DNA of 64,000 nucleotides from an uncultured Eubacterium sp. (GCA_910589045.1 CAJUSH010000002.1:5064-69063); one strand, 5' to 3'. Shown: positions 43,904 through 53,548, numbered from the stretch's first letter. Made by a program: numbers and translations. The notes: generated from the letters alone by a model not told the origin.

Positions 43904-44895
43904 TATTTTACCAGAGTAAAGTAATCGTCTAGTTCATCCGTCTCGCACTCCCCTTTACTCTTCCAGAAGGATGCCATCTCCTTGCACAGATCAAAAATAT
44001 TTCCCTCTGCGCCTTCTTCCAGCATCGCCTCGTTCTCTTCCTTTCCTAAAAAGTGCAAGCCTTTTGCATCCCCCGCGATATCCTCGGCGCTCACCTCTTC
44101 AAAGCCGCTGGCCATATTCTCATACGCCTCCTCGGGGTTCTCGTTATAAAAATCAACCGCCTTGTACCAGCACTCCGCGACTGCCTTTACGATATCCGGA
44201 TTTTTCTCCGCAAAATCGGCATTGACGACCAGGCTGTCGGAAATCGTATCCGGATAATCCGCGCTCGTCACAAGGGCGTGCGAGCCGTCCACCTCGTCAA
44301 GCGCGTTGGAAAGCTCCGGCTCCCACATGATCGCCGCGTCCACCTGTCCGCCGATAAAGGCAACACCCGCCTCGGTCGTGTCATTCATATCCTTCACGTC
44401 GATATCCTCCTCACTCAGCGAGGAGCTGCCCTCCAACGCCTTGAGGAAAAAGTAGTAGGAAGACGCGGATTTATCCAGAGCCACGGATCTTCCCGCAAGG
44501 TCATCCAAAGAGGTGATATCGGATACCGCAAGAAGCGCATCCGCGCCGAAGGACTGGTCCATCGTCAGCACGTATCTGCTCTTTGCGCCGTTTGCAAACA
44601 TTTTGATGTTGGGGTCCTGTGCGGTCGCCAGAAACTGCACGTCGCCCTTTGTGATCAGGCTGGCATAGGTGGATTCGTCCTCGATGACCTGAATATTCAT
44701 CTTAATGCCGGCCTCCTCAAAATAGCCCTGCTCCTGCGCGATGAACATCGGCGCATAGCCCGTAAAGGTACAGAACGCCATCGTCACCTCGGTCGTGCCG
44801 TCCCCGGCAGCGTCATCCTTCTTACCTCCGCAGCCCGCAGTAAAAACGCTGACTGCCAACAGTGCCGCCAAAAATACACTCAGTTTCTTTCTCAT
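43903..44895 (-). CDS. NitT/TauT-type ABC transporter substrate-binding lipoprotein
   Basis: A 330-residue periplasmic-type binding lipoprotein. The signal peptide has the lipobox VFTAGCGGKK, so the mature protein starts at the Cys near residue 21. The domain has VTMAFCTFTGYAPMFIAQEQGYFEEAG, the NMT1/SsuA-like start, and DAAIMWEPELSNAL. Start at 44895, with AAAGAGGAG before it. It binds a small solute (for example thiamine precursor, sulfonate, nitrate or riboflavin-like); the ligand cannot be inferred from sequence. It is the third gene of permease-ATPase-binding protein. Confidence 0.9.
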   Translation of the reverse strand: MRKKLSVFLAALLAVSVFTAGCGGKKDDAAGDGTTEVTMAFCTFTGYAPMFIAQEQGYFEEAGIKMNIQVIEDESTYASLITKGDVQFLATAQDPNIKMFANGAKSRYVLTMDQSFGADALLAVSDITSLDDLAGRSVALDKSASSYYFFLKALEGSSSLSEEDIDVKDMNDTTEAGVAFIGGQVDAAIMWEPELSNALDEVDGSHALVTSADYPDTISDSLVVNADFAEKNPDIVKAVAECWYKAVDFYNENPEEAYENMASGFEEVSAEDIAGDAKGLHFLGKEENEAMLEEGAEGNIFDLCKEMASFWKSKGECETDELDDYFTLVK

Positions 44896-45030
44896 AAGTT
44901 TCTCCTCTTTTCTTTTATTGTATACGGACAATGCCGTTGCCCTGCCACGGCTCCTGCAAAGAGCCGGCTGTCCTCCTGCACAGCACCTGAGCAAGCCGGC
45001 TGTCCGATACTGCACACCAGCCTGAATCAG

Positions 45031-45819
45031 CTAGCTGTCCATCGCCGCGTCCTTGCTTTCCTGCCAGAGCATATCCATGATCCGCTTCTTTGTTTCCAGA
45101 AACTCCGGAAGAACCAGACTCTCATGACTCCGCTCGCCGGGGATATGTACCTCCAGAACCTCCCGGATGGTGCCGGGCCGCCGGCTCATGACGTAAATGC
45201 GCTCTCCCAGCAGCACCGCCTCGTCGATATCGTGTGTGATAAACAGAATCGTCGTCCTTGTCTTTTTGCTGATATCCGCCAGAAGCTCCTGCATGACGAC
45301 CCGCGTCTGTGCATCCAGCGCACCGAACGGCTCGTCCATCAGGAGAATCTCCGGCTCGTTCGCGAGGGTGCGCGCAATGGCCACGCGCTGCTTCATACCG
45401 CCGGAAAGCTGCTTTGGCAGCGCATCCTCAAACCCGGTCAGCCCCACAAGGTCAATAAACTTTTTTGCCCGGTCTGCCCGGTCCTCCTTCGCTATCTTTT
45501 TCATTTTCAGGCCGAACTCCACATTCTTTTGTACACTCAGCCATGGGAACAGGCTGTAGCCCTGAAAGACCATGCCCCGGTCAGCCCCCGGCCCCTCCAC
45601 GGGCTTTCCGTCCAGAAGCACCGTTCCGTCCGTTGCGTCGTTGAGTCCCCCTAAAATATTGATCAGCGTCGTCTTTCCGCAGCCGGAGGGCCCGACAATC
45701 ATGACAAACTCGCCGTCCCTTACCTCCAGATTCACATGGTCGATCGCTGTAACTGCGCCCTTGCTCCCGCCGTCGTATATTTTCGTCAGATCGATTGCCT
45801 GTAATTTATATTGTTCCAT
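45031..45819 (-). CDS. NitT/TauT-type ABC transporter ATPase
   Basis: A 262-residue ATPase of the SsuB/TauB group: Walker A GPSGCGKTTL (about residues 43-52), Q-loop MVFQGYSLFPWLSV, signature LSGGMKQRVAIARTL, Walker B ILLMDEPFGALD, and H-loop ITHDIDEAVLLGERI. It lies between the permease and binding protein genes in one operon, and is normal in length. Confidence 0.93.
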   Translation of the reverse strand: MEQYKLQAIDLTKIYDGGSKGAVTAIDHVNLEVRDGEFVMIVGPSGCGKTTLINILGGLNDATDGTVLLDGKPVEGPGADRGMVFQGYSLFPWLSVQKNVEFGLKMKKIAKEDRADRAKKFIDLVGLTGFEDALPKQLSGGMKQRVAIARTLANEPEILLMDEPFGALDAQTRVVMQELLADISKKTRTTILFITHDIDEAVLLGERIYVMSRRPGTIREVLEVHIPGERSHESLVLPEFLETKKRIMDMLWQESKDAAMDS

Positions 45820-45910
45820 TCCACTCCCCTGTCTTTATCCATGCCAAAATCCGATTTCCGCAAAAAACCGCCAGACATCCCCGGTCTCTCCGAAAATACC
45901 CCATGCACGC

Positions 45911-46699
45911 CTACCGATCCGCCAGCCGCTCATGCCACGGCGCCACAAGCCGTGTCAGAATGCGGAACAGAAAATCCGTGACAAGGCCGATCAGTCCGAT
46001 CAGAATCAGGCCCGCAAAAATCGTGTCCGTGGCCAGATAGCGCTGGGAGCGCAAAATCATATAGCCCAGCCCGTTCTGTGCCGCAACCATCTCCGCTACC
46101 ACCAGGTATGTCCACGCCCAGCCGATAGTGAGACGAAAATCATCCATCAATCCCGGCAGCGCCGCAGGAAAGATCACCTCTTTATAGACCTGCAGCTTGC
46201 CCGCGCCCAGGGTTTTTGCCGCGTTGATAAGGTTCGCATCCACACCGGAGACGGTGTCGCACACCATGAGCACAAGCTGGAAAAAGGTTCCCAAAAAAAT
46301 AATCGTATACTTCTGTGTCTCGTCGATGCCCAGATACAACAGCGTCAGCGGCACCAGCGCCACCACCGGAAGATACCGGGCAAACTCGATAATCGGCTGG
46401 ATGAACGCGCTGAATTTCCGGGAATTTGCCATGAGCATCCCACAGGGCAGCGCCACCACCACCGACCAGAGCCAGCCGATCACCACACGCGCCGTCGATT
46501 CGTAGCAGTTGGCCCACAGGGAGCCGTCCTGATACAGTTCCCCGATTCGCCGGATCACCGCAAGCGGAGACGGCAAAAACAGCTCCGAAACTACCCCTCC
46601 GAAGGTGAGCACGCACCACAGTCCGATGATCAGCGCAAAGCAGATCAAGCTGAGCATGTGCTCCACGTTCATGCCCCGCCGTTTGTCTCTTCTTTTCAT
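45911..46699 (-). CDS. NitT/TauT-type ABC transporter permease
   Basis: A 262-residue membrane subunit with five or six helices and the EAA loop AAKTLGAGKLQVYKEVIFPAALPG, typical of the SsuC/TauC family. It is the first gene of the importer operon, downstream of a good promoter at 46742-46770. Start at 46699; an AAAGGAG lies 17 bases upstream and GAGAAAG directly before. Confidence 0.9.
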   Translation of the reverse strand: MKRRDKRRGMNVEHMLSLICFALIIGLWCVLTFGGVVSELFLPSPLAVIRRIGELYQDGSLWANCYESTARVVIGWLWSVVVALPCGMLMANSRKFSAFIQPIIEFARYLPVVALVPLTLLYLGIDETQKYTIIFLGTFFQLVLMVCDTVSGVDANLINAAKTLGAGKLQVYKEVIFPAALPGLMDDFRLTIGWAWTYLVVAEMVAAQNGLGYMILRSQRYLATDTIFAGLILIGLIGLVTDFLFRILTRLVAPWHERLADR

Positions 46700-46741
46700 G
46701 CTTTCTCAATTTACTCCTTTAGTAAAATAAAGTCCTCTGCA

Positions 46742-46770
46742 ATTGTATCCTATTTTACCTTCCGTTGCAA
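46742..46770 (-). promoter_or_regulatory. Promoter of the ABC importer operon
   Basis: Minus-strand -35 TTGCAA (46765-46770), 17-base spacer, -10 TACAAT (46742-46747), about 43 bases before the permease start. Confidence 0.7.
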
Positions 46771-46807
46771 GCAAAAGATTGCCTTTCTCTCTCATAGCTG
46801 ACACATA

Positions 46808-46877
46808 GTTACGCTTCACGGGATGGGGAAACAGGACACGCGCAGTAAATGCGCATTCCTGACCCGTGAAAAGCAGC
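46808..46877 (+). repeat. Short copy of the dispersed element
   Basis: About 70 bases with inverted ends GTTACGCTTCACGGG / CCCGTGAAAAGCAGC and the same core CGCGCAGTAAATGCGCATTCCTGAC as in copies A and B. It lacks the left half of the full element. Confidence 0.65.
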
Positions 46878-46895
46878 TTCGCTTCAAATTCCGCA

Positions 46896-48503
46896 TCAAG
46901 CTTGCGCACCCGCCTTCATCCTGCGCTTGCACTCGTACATCCGGTCATCCGCCTGCTGAAAAAGCGCATCCGGCCGGTCGCCGCCCGGGTGGATGGCGTA
47001 ACCGCAGGCGACCTGGAGCTTCCACGGCCGCTGTTGCTCCTTCTGCGTCTGCAAAAGTCGCTCCTCCAGCGCCTGCAGGAGCCGGTTTACCCGCTCCTCC
47101 GTAGCGTCCCGCACGATTACCACAAACTCATCGCCGCCGATACGGTAGCAGCCGCAGTCCTCGCAAAACACGTCGGAAATGCACGCCGCCGCACTGCAGA
47201 TCATCTCGTCGCCCGCCTGATGCCCGTACACATCGTTCGTGTATTTGAGATTATTGATATCCAGCACGATAAGGCCCACGGGCACGGCCACGGCCAGGGA
47301 CTTTTTCGCCTCCACAAATGCCGCGCGGTTTCCCATATCAGTCATAACATCCCGAAATGCCAGCCGCTCATACGCGCGCATATCCGCATTCTGCCCCAGC
47401 ACATGGTAAATTTTTTCGTAGGCTGCCCAGATAATGCACAGCATAAAGCATAAAAGCCCCACGCAGTAGAGGATCGCATAATTTGTCGTGGGCGATATGT
47501 AAAACATCACAAGCGCAATGGCTGCCGCTGCCACCAGCACCGCAAAGCCGTAGAGGACCTTGGACATTTCCGTATTCCGATTTGTTTTTATATCCCTTGC
47601 AGCGCAAACGATCACATAGACAATCGTAATCACAAGCAGAATATGCCCCACCGCCAGCGAGTGATCCAGCGAAACGGTATGCGTCACGTAGCCTCCCATC
47701 ACAAACAGATAAACCGCCGAGTAAAGCACCGGGAACACGTCCAGCCATTTTGCCCGGTGCTCCAGCATCTCGCTGATGAACATCGTCAGAAACAGGGGAA
47801 ACAGCAGCAGCGAGCTAAACGATGCCACCGTATTGCCCGCCACGTTCCGTGAAAAAAGAAATACTATCTGGGAATCGCAGATAATCCAGATACCCGTCAG
47901 AAGCATAAACAGCGTGAGATAGCGCAGCCCCCGCTTCAGTCCTGCATCCATATGCTTTCCCATGAGCCGGTTGAAGTAGCTGATAAGCAGCAGCATCAGA
48001 ACCACAAGGCACGCAAACACCGGCGCATAGAGCTTTCGCAGCACAAAGCTGAGATAGACAAACGCCGCGCTTCCCATGTAGGCATCCTCCTGCGCGGACA
48101 TTTCCACACGGCTCTCCTCCCCGCGGTAAACCACATGCAGCGTCTGTCCCGCCGCCTGCTGCGGGATGTCTATCCACTGGGTGCTTGAGCCTTTATCCTT
48201 GTAGGTATCGTCAAAGGAAAACAGGTGCGCTCCGTCCACGTACACATCCAGGCTCACCCAATAGGTCACCAGACACAAAACCTCATGTTCGGAGAGCTGC
48301 GGCGCAAGCACATACGTGTAATCCCAAACGGTTTCATCCAGCTGCGTGCACGTCTCCCACTCCACCCTTGTCACATCAATGACGGAGGGTGCAACGAGAT
48401 GCTCCAGGGGTCTGATAAAAAATGACCGCACAAGCACCACCGCAAGCAGCGCAATCACGCACAGTGCCAGGGGTTTTTTTAATTTCAAAACCATATCGTA
48501 CAT
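46896..48503 (-). CDS. Membrane diguanylate cyclase (GGDEF domain)
   Basis: A 535-residue protein, start at 48503 with AGGAG eight bases upstream. One N-terminal helix (about 12-30) is followed by an outer beta domain of about 150 residues, then seven predicted helices (about 190-400) of the 7TM sensor type, and a C-terminal GGDEF domain (about 405-535). The active site RIGGDEFVVI is canonical, so synthesis of cyclic di-GMP from GTP is likely. No inhibitory RxxD site is evident. The signal sensed is unknown. It follows the MATE gene by 31 bases on the same strand. Confidence 0.88.
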   Translation of the reverse strand: MYDMVLKLKKPLALCVIALLAVVLVRSFFIRPLEHLVAPSVIDVTRVEWETCTQLDETVWDYTYVLAPQLSEHEVLCLVTYWVSLDVYVDGAHLFSFDDTYKDKGSSTQWIDIPQQAAGQTLHVVYRGEESRVEMSAQEDAYMGSAAFVYLSFVLRKLYAPVFACLVVLMLLLISYFNRLMGKHMDAGLKRGLRYLTLFMLLTGIWIICDSQIVFLFSRNVAGNTVASFSSLLLFPLFLTMFISEMLEHRAKWLDVFPVLYSAVYLFVMGGYVTHTVSLDHSLAVGHILLVITIVYVIVCAARDIKTNRNTEMSKVLYGFAVLVAAAAIALVMFYISPTTNYAILYCVGLLCFMLCIIWAAYEKIYHVLGQNADMRAYERLAFRDVMTDMGNRAAFVEAKKSLAVAVPVGLIVLDINNLKYTNDVYGHQAGDEMICSAAACISDVFCEDCGCYRIGGDEFVVIVRDATEERVNRLLQALEERLLQTQKEQQRPWKLQVACGYAIHPGGDRPDALFQQADDRMYECKRRMKAGAQA

Positions 48504-48534
48504 GTGAAAAACTCCTTTTTGTGTCGAAAATGCG

Positions 48535-49911
48535 TTATGCTTCTGCTGTCTCCTCAAAGGCCTGTGCCGGAAAAAGGCTTTGGCGGCGCTTTTTCGTGAA
48601 CAGCGGAACCGTAAACAGAAGCGCCTTTGCAACATTATCCGCGATCATGCAGTACCAGACGGCCTGTAAATCCAGCTTCCACAGCCGCACGCACAAAAAC
48701 GTAAAAAAAATGCGGATGCCCCACATGCTGACGGATTCTACCAAAAATGCGTAGCGGGTTCTGCCAAGCCCGTAAAAAATACCCTCCAGCACGATCATCA
48801 GCCCAAAAAACGGCTCCGAGAAAGCCACGAGCCGAAGCATCTTAGCACCCAGAACCACCACGCGCCTGCTGCTGGAAAAAATTCCCATAAGCGGCTCTGC
48901 CGTTGCATACAAAAGCAGCCCGCCCAAAACCATCATGCCGATCGTCAGCGCGACGGAAAGAACCGCGACGCGCTCAAATTTCTCTTTGTTTCCTTCCCCG
49001 AGTGACGCGCCCACGAGCGTTGAGGTCGCCGTCCGAAGCCCGTAGCCGGGAATATAGAAAATCGTCTCCGCCGTCACCGCAATGGAGTGCGCCGCGAACA
49101 CCGTCGTCCCCATCCCCGAGACAAGCCCCGCAAAAAAGACATAGCCCAGGCAGCTCACGAGGCTCGTACCCAGCACCGGGAGACTGAGGGCGGCACCCTC
49201 CCTCAAAATGTCAGCATCCACATGAAGCTCCCTCCAGCGCCAGCGCAGATGCGCATTTGTGCGGTATGCCAAAAACATCAGCGTGCCGGAGAGCGTGTAG
49301 GAAATGGCGGAGGCCGCCGCCGCGCCCCGCACGCCAAGCCCCATTTCATAGATGAGCACGTAGTTGAGCCCCGCATTCAGCAAATTGCAGGAAAGGCTGA
49401 TGAGCATCGGGAGGATGGTGTTCTGCGTCGCGCGGATCGCCGACGCAAACAATGTGCTGCCCGCCCGGAACAAAAGGGGCAGACTGATAATGAAAAAATA
49501 CGCGCTCGCCTCTTCCCGGATCGCCGGCTCCGCACCCATCCACACCGGGATATAGGGTGAAAGTACGAGCGCAAGCACCGTCAAAAGCGCGCCGCTTGCA
49601 AGCGTAACAAGCATAACCTGGGAGGAAAGCGTTCGCATCCGCTCCTTCTCCCCGGCGCCGTATGCCCGCGAAATCAGTGCGAGCACCGCCACCCCAAGCG
49701 CTCCCGAAAGACTTCCGATGAGCCAGTTGATCGTGGTTGTCACACTGACCGCCGCCGTCGCCTGCTCTCCCAGCTGCCCCACCATCGCGGTATCCACGTA
49801 CTGCAAAAGCGTCGCCAGCACCTCCTCCGCCACCGTGGGAATCGAGAGGGCGATCAGCACCCTAAAAATTTTTTTCCAGTCCTGCGCCTCAAAGCCTTTT
49901 GTCCGTTCCAT
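48535..49911 (-). CDS. MATE family efflux transporter
   Basis: A 458-residue, 12-helix multidrug and toxin extrusion protein. The N-terminal IPTVAEEVLATLLQYVDTAMVGQLGEQATAA is the conserved first-helix region with the cation-site area, and the second half repeats the pattern. It exchanges Na+ or H+ for organic cations or drugs. It forms a pair with the GGDEF gene downstream (31 bases). It is not a close copy of the other MATE gene at 58611: N-termini differ. Confidence 0.92.
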   Translation of the reverse strand: MERTKGFEAQDWKKIFRVLIALSIPTVAEEVLATLLQYVDTAMVGQLGEQATAAVSVTTTINWLIGSLSGALGVAVLALISRAYGAGEKERMRTLSSQVMLVTLASGALLTVLALVLSPYIPVWMGAEPAIREEASAYFFIISLPLLFRAGSTLFASAIRATQNTILPMLISLSCNLLNAGLNYVLIYEMGLGVRGAAAASAISYTLSGTLMFLAYRTNAHLRWRWRELHVDADILREGAALSLPVLGTSLVSCLGYVFFAGLVSGMGTTVFAAHSIAVTAETIFYIPGYGLRTATSTLVGASLGEGNKEKFERVAVLSVALTIGMMVLGGLLLYATAEPLMGIFSSSRRVVVLGAKMLRLVAFSEPFFGLMIVLEGIFYGLGRTRYAFLVESVSMWGIRIFFTFLCVRLWKLDLQAVWYCMIADNVAKALLFTVPLFTKKRRQSLFPAQAFEETAEA

Positions 49912-49960
49912 TCCATCCTGCCCTCCGAGCCGCCAGGACAGCCCTCCTGCTCCAAAACGA

Positions 49961-50863
49961 CTACAGCTTGCTCATAATTTTAATATGCTTTTTGAGCACC
50001 TTGTAATAACCGGTGCCCTGCTCCTGTCCGAATTTTTTTACTGCCTCCACGTTGAGCTTCTGCAGATTTTTCTTCGGCTCATCCATATGGTTATAGATCT
50101 CCATGACCGCATCCGTGCCGGTGCAGTCGCCTCCCGCATGGTCAAGCGCCATATTGAAATAATTTTTCACCCGTGCCTTCCGCTTGGGAAGATAGTTGTC
50201 CGAGAAATGCGCCAGCTCCTGCCGGTGCTCCTTCATATAATAATAGATCTCGTCCCCGACCTCCTGGTCATACATGCACACAAACGCATCGTGAAAAAGC
50301 GTCAGCTTTGTCATCTGAATCGAGCGGCTGAGCCGTTCAATGTCCGTCAGGAATGCGGGCACTTCCTCCTCCGGCTCCTCCACCACGCAGATCTCCTCGT
50401 CCTCCTGCTTCGGCTCGTAAACCGGCTGTATACGTCTCTTTTTCTCCTCCTGGCGCGCCTTTTTCTCCCTGCTTGTCCGGACAAACTGCCTGCAGTCCGC
50501 GCTCTTCATGCGGCGCACGTCAATGTTGCGCGCCATCCAGTATTTGACCGCGGCGTCAAAGCCGTTATCGTTTGACACGATCACAAACTCACTGTCCGGC
50601 TCGCTCGCCACCCGGGCGCCAAGCTCCGTCACAAGCTGGAAATCCAGCGCATTGCTCCCCTCCACACATTTGATCCAGCGGACCGGACGGTCAGAAAGGC
50701 GCGTCAGCTCGATCACCTTTTCATAACTCATATGGGGGCTTTTATCCGTGTAGAAAACGAGAATCTCGTCGTCCTCCTCCATATTCGTTGCGATCCCGAT
50801 CCACGCGTCATTCACATTTTCACTGTCCACCAGATAAACGATGGGCTTTTTTTCTTCACTCAT
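49961..50863 (-). CDS. PIN-like/NYN domain protein
   Basis: A 300-residue soluble protein. Residues 1-135 resemble a PIN-like nuclease: acidic positions in YLVDSENVNDAW, EGSNALDFQLVTELG and VSNDNGFDAAVKYW fit a metal-binding catalytic pocket. A charged linker (KKARQEEKKRR then an acidic stretch) leads to a helical C-terminal half of unknown nature. The family (PIN_7-like) is probably an RNase, but no substrate is known. It is divergent from metY. Confidence 0.78.
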   Translation of the reverse strand: MSEEKKPIVYLVDSENVNDAWIGIATNMEEDDEILVFYTDKSPHMSYEKVIELTRLSDRPVRWIKCVEGSNALDFQLVTELGARVASEPDSEFVIVSNDNGFDAAVKYWMARNIDVRRMKSADCRQFVRTSREKKARQEEKKRRIQPVYEPKQEDEEICVVEEPEEEVPAFLTDIERLSRSIQMTKLTLFHDAFVCMYDQEVGDEIYYYMKEHRQELAHFSDNYLPKRKARVKNYFNMALDHAGGDCTGTDAVMEIYNHMDEPKKNLQKLNVEAVKKFGQEQGTGYYKVLKKHIKIMSKL

Positions 50864-50892
50864 AATCTGTCTCCTATTTTTTTATCAAAACG

Positions 50893-50935
50893 TGCAGCTG
50901 TTTGGCGGCGGGTGTGAAAAGCAGCCAACTGTTAC
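50893..50935 (-). repeat. Second short repeat family, copy 2
   Basis: On the minus strand it reads TTTTCACACCCGCCGCCAAACAGCT, close to the sequence at 28327-28359. It lies in the divergent gap between the PIN gene and metY. Confidence 0.45.
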
Positions 50936-50964
50936 GCTCTTCCTATTATCTTATCACAAAAGTG

Positions 50965-50993
50965 TTGTGAAAATCCACCTCTAATGCTAGAAT
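50965..50993 (+). promoter_or_regulatory. Promoter of metY
   Basis: -35 TTGTGA (50965-50970), 17-base spacer, -10 TAGAAT (50988-50993), 60 bases before the start codon. The leader between is too short for an S-box or T-box. Confidence 0.55.
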
Positions 50994-51052
50994 GTTACCA
51001 TAACCGATAAGAAATAACAGTAACAGTAATAAATCAGGAGGATTTCCATCAC

Positions 51053-52327
51053 ATGAAAACAAACACCATATGCGTCCAGGGCGGCTACACTCCCGGCAAC
51101 GGAGAACCCCGCCAGATACCCATTGTCCAGAGCACAACCTTCAAATACGATACCAGCGAGGACATGGGAAAATTATTCGACCTTGAAGCCAGCGGCTATT
51201 TTTATACCCGCCTGCAAAATCCCACCAATGACCATGTAGCCGCAAAGATCGCCCAGCTTGAGGGCGGCACCGCGGCGATGCTCACCTCCAGCGGACAGGC
51301 CGCAAACTTTTTTGCGCTGTTCAACATCTGTGAAAACGGCGATCACATTGTCTCCAGCAGCAGCATTTACGGAGGCACCTTCAATCTGATCTCCGTCACC
51401 ATGAAGCGCATGGGCATCGACGTCACCTTCGTCTCCCCCACCGCTACCGAGGAGGAATTAAACGCCGCCTTCCGTCCGAACACGAAGGCCATGTTCGGCG
51501 AGACCATCGCAAATCCTGCGCTGACCGTGCTGGATATCGAATTATTTGCAAAAGCCGCACACGCACACGGCGTACCGCTCATCGTAGACAACACCTTCGC
51601 GACCCCCGTGGGCTGCCGTCCCTTCGAGTGGGGCGCGGATATCGTCACCCACTCCACCACAAAATATATGGACGGCCACGGTGCCGGAGTCGGCGGTGCC
51701 ATCGTTGACAGCGGAAAATTTGACTGGATGGCCCACGCGGACAAGTATCCGGGGCTTACTACCCCCGACGAGAGCTACCACGGCGTGACCTACGCCGAGC
51801 GCTTTGGAAATGAGGGCGCCTTTATCACAAAATGTACGACCCAGCTCATGCGCGACCTTGGCTCCATCCAAAGCCCCCAGAACGCCTTCCTCTTAAATCT
51901 GGGACTGGAGAGCCTGCATGTGCGCATGAAGCGCCACTGCGAAAACGGACAGGCGGTTGCGGAATACTTAAACGCGCATCCGAAGGTGGCCTATGTCAAC
52001 TACTGCGGCCTGCCGGATGACCCCTACCACGCCCTTGCCAAAAAATACCTGCCCAACGGAAGCTGCGGCGTTGTCTCCTTCGGGCTTGCAGGCGGACGGG
52101 AGGCTGCCAGCACTTTCATGAAGAGCCTTCGCCTCGCCGCTATCGAGACCCATGTGGCGGATGCCCGCACCTGCTGCTTAAACCCCGCCTCCTCCACGCA
52201 CCGCCAGATGACGGACGAGCAGCTCAAAGAAGCCGGCGTACCCGCAGAGCTTATCCGCATCAGCATCGGCCTGGAGGACATTGAGGATCTCATCGCGGAT
52301 CTTGCACAGGCACTGGATCAATGCTGA
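51053..52327 (+). CDS. metY: O-acetylhomoserine sulfhydrylase (MetY type)
   Basis: A 424-residue PLP enzyme of the Cys/Met metabolism family. The internal aldimine Lys is in DIVTHSTTKYMDGHG, and the N-terminal segment TICVQGGYTPGNGEPRQIPIVQSTTFKYD is characteristic. It makes homocysteine from O-acetylhomoserine and sulfide (methionine synthesis); O-acetylserine or O-succinyl activity cannot be excluded. An AGGAGG site precedes the ATG. It is alone on the plus strand between a promoter and a strong terminator, so it is a single-gene unit. Confidence 0.9.
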   Translation: MKTNTICVQGGYTPGNGEPRQIPIVQSTTFKYDTSEDMGKLFDLEASGYFYTRLQNPTNDHVAAKIAQLEGGTAAMLTSSGQAANFFALFNICENGDHIVSSSSIYGGTFNLISVTMKRMGIDVTFVSPTATEEELNAAFRPNTKAMFGETIANPALTVLDIELFAKAAHAHGVPLIVDNTFATPVGCRPFEWGADIVTHSTTKYMDGHGAGVGGAIVDSGKFDWMAHADKYPGLTTPDESYHGVTYAERFGNEGAFITKCTTQLMRDLGSIQSPQNAFLLNLGLESLHVRMKRHCENGQAVAEYLNAHPKVAYVNYCGLPDDPYHALAKKYLPNGSCGVVSFGLAGGREAASTFMKSLRLAAIETHVADARTCCLNPASSTHRQMTDEQLKEAGVPAELIRISIGLEDIEDLIADLAQALDQC

Positions 52328-52363
52328 TCGAGCAGCCGCACATCTTACGGCCCCACGGCCATC

Positions 52364-52398
52364 CAAAAAAAGCACGGCATGCACCGTGCTTTTTTTTC
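52364..52398. terminator. Bidirectional terminator after metY
   Basis: Stem AGCACGG (52371-52377) / CCGTGCT (52384-52390), loop CATGCA, flanked by seven As and eight Ts, serving metY and the convergent flippase gene. Confidence 0.93.
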
Positions 52399-52439
52399 TG
52401 TTCATGCAGCTCTTCCCCTCTTCTCCTTATCCGTGTAAA

Positions 52440-53477
52440 TCAGGACTGCCCTTTCCCCTTTTTCACCGAAAACTGATACACCGTCACAGCCACCCCCACC
52501 AAAATCATCAGATAAAAGCTCACGCCCCTGCTGATGCACATGGAAGCGGTGACATGCCCGGCGGTAAAAATATCCAGAAATGCCCGCCGATACATCGCCT
52601 CCGTGATGCCCTGCGCGCCGGGAACCGGAAGCATGTCAACTCCTATATACACCGCGGCCTGCAGCCACATGATAGTCGTGAGCGGTACGCCGCTCATGCC
52701 CATGCCCCGGTACACCACATACGTCAGCGCAAAGACCGCGGCACGCTGCACGACGGTTCCCAGAAGCACCACAAGCATCTTGTCCTTGTGCGCCTTTAAA
52801 AAATGCAGCGCCTGCTCATAGCTGTCCATGAAATGGTCGAGCCGCGCCGATTTAGATCCTGCCTTCTTTAATATATGAAGCTTCACCGCCAGCCACTCCG
52901 CTTTTCCGATCAGCATACGGATAACGGACGGCGTAAACATGACCATCAAAAGCCCCACCACAAGCAGCGTATTTAAAAGCAGCCCCAGCAAAAACAGGCG
53001 GTAATAAAAACGGCCGAGATAGTCCTGCAGGGGTCCGTTCCAGAAAATCAGTATCCCCACACCGAACAGCACGAGCACAAGCTTATACATGAGCGCAACC
53101 GTCATAAGCACCACGGAGCTTAACGACCAGGAGTTTCCGTCCCTTTTCAAATAGTAAAGCTGCATGGGCTGTCCGCCTGTCGCGGACGGTGTAATGCCGG
53201 AAAATAAGAACCCGATAAAGGAGCAGCTGATACAGCTTGCGAGCGTACTCGTCCCGTCAATGGAGCGGAGCAGATACCAGATCATGATCCCCTCCATCCC
53301 AACGAAAAACAGAGCGATCACGACCGCAAGCAGGAGATGTCCCAGTGACATCTCCTCCATCGCAGTGCGAACCGCCCCAAAATCCTCTTCCCGGAATACA
53401 AACCATATCGTAAAGGTCATGATTGTCAGGAATACGATTATGTTCAGTGCCAGCTTCTTTTTTCGATTCGTGTCCAT
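52440..53477 (-). CDS. Lysylphosphatidylglycerol synthase TM-domain (flippase-like) protein
   Basis: A 345-residue membrane protein with about eight helices that matches the MprF N-terminal (flippase/synthase TM) domain. The motif SGITPSATGGQPMQLYYL and the later LPVPGAQGITEAMYRR are the conserved P-x-GG-x-P and PGG-like motifs of the family. It lacks the cytosolic aminoacyl-transferase domain of MprF, so it is probably a lipid flippase or polyprenyl-phosphate glycolipid transporter. A DUF2156-type domain that resembles the missing half is present in another gene at 18094. It lies downstream of the chemoreceptor gene. Confidence 0.88.
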   Translation of the reverse strand: MDTNRKKKLALNIIVFLTIMTFTIWFVFREEDFGAVRTAMEEMSLGHLLLAVVIALFFVGMEGIMIWYLLRSIDGTSTLASCISCSFIGFLFSGITPSATGGQPMQLYYLKRDGNSWSLSSVVLMTVALMYKLVLVLFGVGILIFWNGPLQDYLGRFYYRLFLLGLLLNTLLVVGLLMVMFTPSVIRMLIGKAEWLAVKLHILKKAGSKSARLDHFMDSYEQALHFLKAHKDKMLVVLLGTVVQRAAVFALTYVVYRGMGMSGVPLTTIMWLQAAVYIGVDMLPVPGAQGITEAMYRRAFLDIFTAGHVTASMCISRGVSFYLMILVGVAVTVYQFSVKKGKGQS

Positions 53478-53548
53478 TTTACGATCAGATTCCCATTAAA
53501 ATGAAAGTTTCCCGAACCCGTTCTGCCGCTGCAGATCCGAGTCTGCTG

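Noticed and set aside
50864..51052. S-box or T-box riboswitch upstream of metY
   Set aside because: The leader after the promoter is about 55 bases and lacks the T-box AGGGTGG motif and a terminator.
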